From the NCBI GenBank assembly GCA_044425575.1, contig JAWXVE010000084.1, positions 1-8,191 of the forward strand: a stretch of DNA of 8,191 nucleotides, given 5' to 3'. Position numbers and translations under genes: made by a program. Shown here in pieces: positions 1 through 4,780 of this stretch (its first letter is position 1; every line of letters begins with the position of its first letter). The DNA is from JAWXVE01 sp044425575 (GTDB taxonomy: Bacteria > Bacillota > Clostridia > Lachnospirales > Lachnospiraceae). The notes beneath the pieces are model-generated. The model had not been told where the DNA came from, did no database searches, and saw nothing but the letters and a program-made list of their open reading frames with translations.

Positions 1-741
1 CATAGCAATGGCAATATCACCAGACTTTCCTTCTCTAGAAGGGCGGTAACCAGCTTTTTCAATAGCAGCAACGATTAATTGCAATGGCTCTTCATTTCCA
101 TCTGCACAAGAAGGGGCAAATCCACCCTCATCCCCTACATTGGTATTGTAGCCTTTTGCTTTTAATACATCTCTTAAGTTGTGGAATGTTTCAGCACCCA
201 TTCTAAGAGCTTCTTGAATGTTTGCAGCACCAATTGGCATAATCATAAATTCTTGGAAATCTACAGTAGAGTCAGCGTGACTTCCGCCATTTACCACATT
301 CATCATAGGAACTGGTAAAGTTTTTCCATTAAATCCGCCTAGGTATTTGTATAATGGCATACCATAGTAATCACTAGCAGCAATAGCGGCAGCCATAGAG
401 ACGCCTAAGATAGCATTTGCTCCAAGATTTGACTTATCATCTGTTCCATCAAGGGCAAGCATAGCTTGGTCGATGGTATTTTGATCAGTTACATCCATTC
501 CTACAATAGCAGGTGCAATTTTCTCATTCACGTTAGAAACAGCTTGTAAGACGCCTTTCCCTAAGAAGCGAGATTTATCTCCATCTCTTAATTCTAATGC
601 TTCACGCTCTCCAGTACTAGCACCTGATGGTACAATTGCTCGTCCAAAAGCACCAGATTGTGTGGTGATTTCAACTTCCACTGTTGGATTTCCACGAGAA
701 TCAATGACTTCTCGTCCATAAACTTCAATAATTTGTGACAT
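1..741 (-). CDS. eno: Enolase (phosphopyruvate hydratase), N-terminal part, cut by the window edge
   Basis: Enolase converts 2-phosphoglycerate to phosphoenolpyruvate in the cytoplasm (glycolysis) and uses Mg2+. The 247 codons visible begin MSQIIEVYGREVIDSRGNPT, the canonical enolase start. The mobile-loop motif SGAST is at residues 39-43, GGSHAD at 152-157 holds the active-site histidine region, FQEFMI is at 162-167 with metal- and substrate-contacting E164, and VGDEGGFAP at 202-210 holds catalytic E205. Family members are usually about 430 residues, so roughly 180 C-terminal residues, including the catalytic lysine and two metal ligands, lie beyond base 1. The ATG at 739-741 follows an AGGAGG ribosome binding site at 749-754 (7-nt spacing). 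The visible part has no frameshift or stop. It is transcribed away from the Fe-S operon. Identity is very secure. Confidence 0.98.
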   Translation of the reverse strand, partial: MSQIIEVYGREVIDSRGNPTVEVEITTQSGAFGRAIVPSGASTGEREALELRDGDKSRFLGKGVLQAVSNVNEKIAPAIVGMDVTDQNTIDQAMLALDGTDDKSNLGANAILGVSMAAAIAASDYYGMPLYKYLGGFNGKTLPVPMMNVVNGGSHADSTVDFQEFMIMPIGAANIQEALRMGAETFHNLRDVLKAKGYNTNVGDEGGFAPSCADGNEEPLQLIVAAIEKAGYRPSREGKSGDIAIAM

Positions 742-799
742 GTATCTTCCTCCTAATTTATTAGATGACGAATTCGCCACCTATGCGTAATACAACATA

Positions 800-828
800 A
801 TTGTAACGTGCTTAGAAAAGTGTGTCAA
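800..828 (-). promoter_or_regulatory. Sigma-A promoter for enolase
   Basis: Read on the minus strand, a perfect -35 TTGACA (823-828) is followed by a 17-bp spacer and -10 TACAAT (800-805). Transcription should start near 793, giving a leader of about 50 nt before the enolase ATG. A small odd palindrome, ATTGATTCAAT (829-839), abuts the -35 on its upstream side and could be an operator or UP-like element; that role is inference. Confidence 0.88.
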
Positions 829-955
829 ATTGATTCAATCGTAGAATTGTTGCAGAAATCTTGCTTTTTTCACTAATTTTAATGACGGCAAGATAAAATT
901 CTGTCATTTATTCTAAAAAGATAGAATTTCCTTGGAGATATACGCAGTCTTTGTC

Positions 956-984
956 TTTTCATTTGTGTAATTATATGGTATACT
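956..984 (+). promoter_or_regulatory. Extended -10 promoter for the NifU-like/GGGtGRT operon
   Basis: The -10 TATACT (979-984) is preceded by TG at 976-977, giving the extended form TGGTATACT. A 17-bp spacer separates it from a moderate -35, TTTTCA (956-961). The start would be near 991, leaving a leader of about 110 nt. No competing promoter of similar quality is seen closer to the ATG. Confidence 0.72.
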
Positions 985-990
985 TTTGTT

Positions 991-1099
991 CGGGTAATGC
1001 TTGTCAAACGAATATGAGACACGTACAAGAGTACCTTAACAAGCGGGTAGTCCAAGAATAGGCTACACTAGTATATTATGTATTCGAAAGGAGATTCAC
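991..1099 (+). promoter_or_regulatory. Possible structured 5' leader of the Fe-S scaffold operon
   Basis: The predicted leader is long for a simple leader and carries several local complementarities. GCTTGT (999-1004) can pair with ACAAGC (1039-1044). Inside that pair, GTAC-AAGA-GTAC (1023-1034) can form a small hairpin. Downstream, GTAG (1047-1050) plus CC can pair with GG plus CTAC (1063-1066). CGGGTA occurs twice, at 991-996 and 1044-1049. The ribosome binding site AAAGGAG (1087-1093) lies after these stems. I recognise no known riboswitch class, and the stems are short, so function is unproven. Confidence 0.3.
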
Positions 1100-1792
1100 A
1101 TGATTTATTCACATGAAGTAGAACAGATGTGTACAGTAGCATGTGGTGTTAACCATGGTTGTGCACCAATCCCAGAAGAAGCAAAATGGGTAAAAGCAAA
1201 AGAAGTAAAAGATATCTCAGGTCTTACACACGGTGTAGGCTGGTGTGCACCTCAACAAGGAGCATGTAAGTTAACCCTTAATGTAAAAGAGGGAATTGTT
1301 CAAGAAGCGTTAATTGAAACAATCGGATGTTCAGGAATGACTCACTCAGCAGCTATGGCTTCTGAAATCCTTCCAGGACGTACTCTTTTAGAAGCGTTAA
1401 ATACTGACTTAGTATGTGATGCGATTAACACAGCAATGAGAGAATTATTTTTACAGATTGTATACGGAAGAACACAAAGTGCGTTCTCTGAAGACGGACT
1501 TCCAATTGGAGCAGGTCTTGAAGATCTTGGAAAAGGACTTCGTTCACAAGTAGGTACCATGTATGGAACTCTTGAAAAAGGACCTCGTTACCTTGAAATG
1601 GCAGAAGGATATGTAACAGGTATTGCATTAGATGCAGATGATACGATTATTGGATATCAATTCGTAAGTCTTGGTAAGATGACAGACTTTATTCAAAAAG
1701 GTGACGATCCTAATACCGCATGGGAAAAAGCAAAAGGGCAATATGGTCGCGTAGATGACGCTGTTAAGATTATTGACCCTAGACACGAATAA
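1100..1792 (+). CDS. NifU/IscU-N-like iron-sulfur cluster assembly scaffold protein
   Basis: This 230-residue soluble protein resembles the NifU N-terminal (IscU-type) scaffold fold that builds Fe-S clusters before transfer. GVGWCAPQQGACKLTLNV (45-62) aligns with the first scaffold-cysteine loop (C49, C56). IETIGCSGMTHSAAMASEI (72-90) followed by LPGRT matches the second (C77), as in the IscU pattern GC-x-A-x-x-SS. The third conserved IscU cysteine, usually later in the domain, has no clear counterpart. Extra cysteines C11, C15 and C21 sit at the N terminus. The last 70 or so residues (from about 160) are an extension absent from IscU. The ATG at 1100 has AAAGGAG at 1087-1093 (6-nt spacing). 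It is 18 nt upstream of the GGGtGRT gene and certainly cotranscribed with it. No cysteine desulfurase gene is nearby. Family placement is good; the client protein is unknown. Confidence 0.82.
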   Translation: MIYSHEVEQMCTVACGVNHGCAPIPEEAKWVKAKEVKDISGLTHGVGWCAPQQGACKLTLNVKEGIVQEALIETIGCSGMTHSAAMASEILPGRTLLEALNTDLVCDAINTAMRELFLQIVYGRTQSAFSEDGLPIGAGLEDLGKGLRSQVGTMYGTLEKGPRYLEMAEGYVTGIALDADDTIIGYQFVSLGKMTDFIQKGDDPNTAWEKAKGQYGRVDDAVKIIDPRHE

Positions 1793-1810
1793 CAAAAGGA
1801 GGAAAAAGAA

Positions 1811-2821
1811 ATGGCTTTATTTGAATCATATGAAAGACGTATTAAACAAATCAATGAAGTACTAAACAGCTATGGAATTTCTTCTATTGAAGAAGCTGAG
1901 AAGATTACAAAAGATGCTGGTCTTGATGTGTATCATCAAGTAGAAGGTATTCAAGCAATCTGTTTTGAAAATGCAAAATGGGCATACGTTGTAGGTGCTG
2001 CAATTGCTATTAAGAAAGACTGTAGAAGAGCAGCTGATGCAGCGGCAGCAATTGGAGAAGGCTTACAAGGATTCTGTATTCCAGGTTCGGTAGCCGATAC
2101 TCGTAAAGTTGGTATTGGACATGGTAACCTTGGTAAGATGTTATTAGAAGAAGAAACAGAATGTTTCGCATTCTTAGCAGGACATGAATCTTTTGCAGCA
2201 GCAGAAGGAGCTATTGGTATTGCTGAAAAAGCAAACAAAGTGCGTCAAAAACCACTACGCGTTATCTTAAACGGTCTTGGAAAAGATGCAGCACAAATCA
2301 TCTCAAGAATCAATGGATTTACATTTGTTGAAACAGATTACGATCCATATCACAATGAAGTAAAAGAAGTATTCCGTAAATCATACTCAGAAGGTCTTCG
2401 TGCCAAAGTAAATTGCTATGGTGCCAATGATGTATGTGAAGGTGTTGCAATTATGCACAAAGAAGGTGTAGATGTTTCTATTACAGGTAACTCTACAAAC
2501 CCTACAAGATTCCAACATCCAGTAGCAGGAACTTATAAGAAGGAATGTAATGAGCAAGGGAAATCATACTTCTCAGTAGCTTCTGGTGGTGGTACAGGAC
2601 GTACACTTCACCCAGATAACATGGCTGCAGGTCCTGCATCATACGGTATGACAGATACTATGGGACGTATGCACTCAGATGCTCAATTTGCAGGTTCGTC
2701 TTCTGTACCAGCTCACGTTGAGATGATGGGACTAATTGGTGCTGGTAACAACCCAATGGTTGGTATGACAGTAGCAGTTGCAGTTTCTATTCAAGAAGCA
2801 TCAGATGCAGGTAATTTCTAA
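1811..2821 (+). CDS. GGGtGRT-family protein (function unknown)
   Basis: This 336-residue, apparently cytoplasmic protein carries the signature SGGGTGRT at 258-265 that names the Pfam GGGtGRT family. Other glycine-rich stretches are GIGHGNLGKM (101-110), VILNGLGKD (151-159) and GLIGAGNNPMVGMTVAVAV (307-325). The G-x-G-rich segments would suit phosphate or nucleotide contacts, but no enzymatic activity can be assigned. Cysteines at 51, 71, 89, 118, 202, 209 and 246 could include cluster ligands; this is speculation based on the neighbour. No signal peptide or convincing membrane segment is seen. The AGGAGG at 1797-1802 lies 8 nt before the ATG. The 18-nt gap after the NifU-like gene and the shared terminator point to a joint role, perhaps as the client or partner of the scaffold. 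The length looks complete, with no frameshift. Confidence 0.85.
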   Translation: MALFESYERRIKQINEVLNSYGISSIEEAEKITKDAGLDVYHQVEGIQAICFENAKWAYVVGAAIAIKKDCRRAADAAAAIGEGLQGFCIPGSVADTRKVGIGHGNLGKMLLEEETECFAFLAGHESFAAAEGAIGIAEKANKVRQKPLRVILNGLGKDAAQIISRINGFTFVETDYDPYHNEVKEVFRKSYSEGLRAKVNCYGANDVCEGVAIMHKEGVDVSITGNSTNPTRFQHPVAGTYKKECNEQGKSYFSVASGGGTGRTLHPDNMAAGPASYGMTDTMGRMHSDAQFAGSSSVPAHVEMMGLIGAGNNPMVGMTVAVAVSIQEASDAGNF

Positions 2822-2846
2822 GCGTGTAATAAAATAAGCAAAATGC

Positions 2847-2877
2847 AAAAGCCCCCAGATCTGTATTGGGGGCTTTT
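2847..2877 (+). terminator. Rho-independent terminator of the NifU-like/GGGtGRT operon
   Basis: AAAAGCCCCCA pairs with TGGGGGCTTTT in an 11-bp stem around a 9-nt loop, with the GC-rich core at 2851-2856 and 2868-2873, running into a T tract. It lies 25 nt after the GGGtGRT stop codon. The flanking A and T tracts are symmetrical, so it could also work from the other strand. Confidence 0.93.
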
Positions 2878-3120
2878 AATATACTGTAAAGAATAATTGA
2901 ATCGTAGAATAAGTAGTAAGAATGGACGTCACAAATCGAGTATTGTTATTAAATAGTATTGTACAATTAAGTTGTGATTTGTTAAGAAAATCTAATTCAT
3001 ATTGTTTAGCCGCTTTTTTGTTTTTAAACCTTCTTTTTTCTTCTTCGTTCCCCATTCCAATTTGTATAATAAAATGATGTAAACAACTATTTCTTGTTTT
3101 GTTTTTATAGATTGCTATGA

Positions 3121-3303
3121 TACGCCCTTTCTGTGTTATTCAATACATCTTATGATATCAGTCCAATAGGTAGTTTGATGAAATTGGAATCTTTATGGAT
3201 GTAGGGAAACTCTATAAGTGATTGGACACCAGCTGATCATGTTATAAATGTTGTAGGTAGACCAGTAGAACAGGAAATGTGGAGAGTAAGAGAACTCACT
3301 TGA
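3121..3303 (+). pseudogene. Possible decayed gene fragment, unrecognised
   Basis: One frame reads 27 codons, then a TAG at 3202-3204, then 32 more codons to a TGA at 3301-3303. The second half (for example DWTPADHVINVV, then GRPVEQEMWRVREL) has a mixed, protein-like composition unlike random AT-rich DNA. No ribosome binding site precedes the only useful ATG (3178). I do not recognise the family. It may be a relic of a gene lost by deletion, or simply chance. Confidence 0.22.
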
Positions 3304-3338
3304 AATGATCATACTTTTCTACTAGTATAATGCATAAA

Positions 3339-3366
3339 TATAGAAATATGGGTATAGAAATATGGG
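3339..3366. repeat. Perfect 14-bp tandem duplication
   Basis: TATAGAAATATGGG occurs twice back to back (3339-3352 and 3353-3366), just upstream of the strong promoter at 3378-3406. Purpose unknown. It could be a paired protein-binding site or a slippage duplication. Confidence 0.85.
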
Positions 3367-3377
3367 GTCAAAACATC

Positions 3378-3406
3378 TTGACATTTACAAGTGACAAGTG
3401 TATAGT
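3378..3406 (+). promoter_or_regulatory. Strong sigma-A promoter upstream of the Rpn-type gene, spacer made of tandem 7-mers
   Basis: Perfect -35 TTGACA (3378-3383), 17-bp spacer and -10 TATAGT (3401-3406), the best promoter in this region. The last 14 bases of the spacer are two tandem copies of ACAAGTG (3387-3393 and 3394-3400). The predicted start near 3413 is about 280 nt before the Rpn ATG with no gene between, so it drives either a long leader or a separate small RNA. Confidence 0.7.
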
Positions 3407-3579
3407 AAGACCAAAGCACAATTCAAAGGTATTCCATATATAAGAGATCACTCATGACCTTGTATATCTAGATCGATTCTGAATCATTCGATGCTTTTAT
3501 AACCAAGTAACCAACAATAACATAGCGTGAGTGACAGGCAGATGAAATCGGAGTACTAGATTATAGTTTCAGGATTTTG

Positions 3580-3608
3580 TTGAATATGTGAAGAAACTAT
3601 TTTATAAT
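3580..3608 (+). promoter_or_regulatory. Candidate second promoter for the Rpn-type gene
   Basis: TTGAAT (3580-3585), 17-bp spacer, and a perfect -10 TATAAT (3603-3608). The surroundings are very AT-rich, which raises the chance of a fortuitous match. The start would be about 78 nt before the chosen ATG. Confidence 0.5.
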
Positions 3609-3630
3609 GAATATAATTTCAGTTAGATAG

Positions 3631-3660
3631 TTGACTTCTCTTTTTGCCAAGTTGTATACA
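3631..3660 (+). promoter_or_regulatory. Candidate proximal promoter for the Rpn-type gene
   Basis: TTGACT (3631-3636), 18-bp spacer and TATACA (3655-3660). A start near 3667 would leave only about 8 nt before the upstream ATG at 3675 but a normal leader for the ATG at 3693, which supports the latter as the true start. Confidence 0.5.
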
Positions 3661-3692
3661 CGATATGCAATCACATGAGAGAGGAGCACTTA

Positions 3693-4682
3693 ATGGAAAT
3701 TAAGGATATAAGAACGAACAGGGAAATAAAAGATAGGTTGTTTAATATTATCACGTCGAAAGATAGTGTAAAGCTTGAAATTTACAATGCTTTGAATGGA
3801 ACAAGCTATACAGACGAAACAGCCTTAGAAGTTACGACACTAGAGAATGCAGTGTATATGGGGATGAAAAATGATGTTTCATTTTTGATTAGTAATACAC
3901 TCAATCTGTATGAACATCAATCTACATTTAATCCAAATATGCCGCTTAGAGATTTGTTGTATGTTGCAAAATTATATGAGCAGTTAGTGAGTGGGAAGGA
4001 AATCTATGCATATAAAATGCTCAAGTTACCAAGACCTAATTTTGTAGTGTTTTACAACGGCAAGTCTAGGGTAGATAGTAATTTGACTTTGAAATTATCA
4101 GATTTGTATGAGAACACTCCAGAGAACCAAGCGGTTAACCTAGAACTAATTGTACAAGTGGTAAATATCAATGGTGGTTACAACGAAGAATTTAAGGAGC
4201 AATGCTTAATGCTCAAGGAGTACTCGCTATTAATTGATAAGATTCACGAGTCTCAACAAGAAGGGAAATCTATCGAAGAAGCTACGAGAATAGCCATAGA
4301 TTTCTGCATTGAGAACCATATCCTAGAGGATTTGCTGCGAAAGGAGAGGGATGTAATTATGTCAAGTATACTAACGGAATACAATGAGGAAGAGGCTCGC
4401 GAGGTGTGGCGTAAAGAAGCGATGGAAGATGGCAGAGCAGCGGGCATGGAAGCGGGCATGGAAGCGGGCATGGAAGCGGGCATGGAAGCAGGCATGGAAG
4501 CAGGTGAAATTCTTGCGCTTCAAAATTCCATCATACAGGTCCTAGAACGTGTAGGGCAAGTAGACAAATGCAGTGAAGAAATCATTAAAAGTGTAGAATC
4601 ACCAGTATTACTCAAAGCATTATTTACCTTAGCACTGGATTCTGAAAGTATAGAAGAATTTTTCGTGCGTTCTGTGATGTAA
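3693..4682 (+). CDS. Rpn-family (PD-(D/E)XK) recombination-promoting nuclease / putative transposase-like protein
   Basis: This 329-residue protein matches the Rpn/PDDEXK transposase-like family, DNA endonucleases linked to recombination and lately to phage defence. The nuclease-like core spans about 1-200. KNDVSFLI holds the likely metal-binding D61. EHQST (74-78) has E74-x-Q76 in the place of the E-x-K motif, a frequent family variant. NPNMPLRDLLYVAKLYEQL (81-99) is the family-typical helix. A charged helical region (about 190-250) leads into five GMEA repeats (about 250-270), then a C-terminal helical tail. I chose ATG 3693 because GAGGAG at 3681-3686 is spaced 6 nt from it. The in-frame ATG at 3675 (335 residues) has no ribosome binding site. 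It stands alone between its own promoters and the thrC promoter, with a gene-poor region upstream, typical of a mobile or accessory gene. Catalytic competence is not proven. Confidence 0.85.
   Translation: MEIKDIRTNREIKDRLFNIITSKDSVKLEIYNALNGTSYTDETALEVTTLENAVYMGMKNDVSFLISNTLNLYEHQSTFNPNMPLRDLLYVAKLYEQLVSGKEIYAYKMLKLPRPNFVVFYNGKSRVDSNLTLKLSDLYENTPENQAVNLELIVQVVNINGGYNEEFKEQCLMLKEYSLLIDKIHESQQEGKSIEEATRIAIDFCIENHILEDLLRKERDVIMSSILTEYNEEEAREVWRKEAMEDGRAAGMEAGMEAGMEAGMEAGMEAGEILALQNSIIQVLERVGQVDKCSEEIIKSVESPVLLKALFTLALDSESIEEFFVRSVM
4440..4499 (+). repeat. 12-bp in-frame tandem repeat (five copies) inside the Rpn-type gene
   Basis: The unit gcgggcatggaa occurs four times exactly (4440-4487). 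A fifth copy begins gca instead of gcg (4488-4499), followed by a partial copy. It encodes Ala-Gly-Met-Glu. Near-identical codons show recent slippage expansion. Because 12 is a multiple of 3, copy changes alter linker length without shifting the frame. Confidence 0.95.
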
Positions 4683-4684
4683 GG

Positions 4685-4717
4685 GATACGGTAAAGTAGC
4701 TACTTTACTTGCGTATC
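4685..4717. repeat. Imperfect 33-bp palindrome between the Rpn-type gene and thrC
   Basis: GATACG (4685-4690) plus a perfect 18-bp palindrome GTAAAGTAGCTACTTTAC (4691-4708), then TTG, then CGTATC (4712-4717). The arms pair over 15 bp with a 3-nt bulge. It begins 2 nt after the Rpn stop and its right arm overlaps the thrC -35 element. It lacks a T tract, so it is not a classical terminator. An operator, or a hairpin protecting the end of the Rpn mRNA, are both possible. Confidence 0.8.
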
Positions 4718-4737
4718 ATAGTCGGTTGTGCTATAAT
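4709..4737 (+). promoter_or_regulatory. thrC promoter, extended -10
   Basis: TGCTATAAT (4729-4737) is a perfect extended -10. With a 17-bp spacer the -35 is TTGCGT (4709-4714), a weak match that the extended -10 can compensate. The start near 4744 gives a leader of about 37 nt, too short for a T-box or attenuator. Confidence 0.82.
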
Positions 4738-4780
4738 TTGGAACGTATAGAATAAAATAAATCATGCGAGGAGTAAGCAA

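Larger units (their letters stand above)
2878..3579. other. AT-rich stretch without a convincing gene
   Basis: No reading frame here has both a start and a ribosome binding site. On the minus strand, 3139-2879 is open for 87 codons with its only ATG at 3055 (59 codons, Lys/Asn-rich), but no Shine-Dalgarno is present and I recognise no family. On the plus strand, 3121-3303 is one frame broken by a TAG at 3202-3204. The stretch also holds a 14-bp tandem repeat (3339-3366), a strong promoter (3378-3406), an inverted pair ACAAATC/GATTTGT (2931-2937 and 2976-2982), and a distant inverted pair TCACTCA/TGAGTGA (3448-3454 and 3528-3534). It reads as decayed or accessory DNA next to the Rpn-type gene. 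Confidence 0.6.

Noticed and set aside
1951..2238. Minus-strand open frame of 95 codons inside the GGGtGRT gene.
   Set aside because: Fully inside a confident gene on the other strand, no ribosome binding site, biased composition typical of a shadow frame.
833..2910. A 15-mer near-direct repeat (ATT-C/G-AATCGTAGAAT, 14 of 15 matching) at 833-847 and 2896-2910 flanking the Fe-S operon, which could suggest attachment or duplication ends.
   Set aside because: A match of this size is expected about once by chance in 8 kb of AT-rich DNA, there is no integrase or transposase, and the operon looks like core genome.
3326..3331. TATAAT at 3326-3331 as another promoter -10, with TTGAAA at 3300-3305.
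   Set aside because: The spacer would be 20 bp, outside the usual range, and no better -35 exists at 16-18 bp.
4253..4495. Minus-strand open frame across the GMEA repeats, encoding a Met-Pro-Ala-Ser repeat.
   Set aside because: It is the antisense shadow of the 12-bp repeat in the Rpn-type gene, with no ribosome binding site or independent support.
4440..4499. Tandem repeats as a CRISPR-like array.
   Set aside because: The 12-bp units are contiguous with no spacers and encode an in-frame protein repeat.
4683..4780. A T-box or threonine attenuator before thrC.
   Set aside because: The space is under 100 nt, the predicted leader is about 37 nt, and no T-box bulge or leader peptide rich in threonine codons is present.
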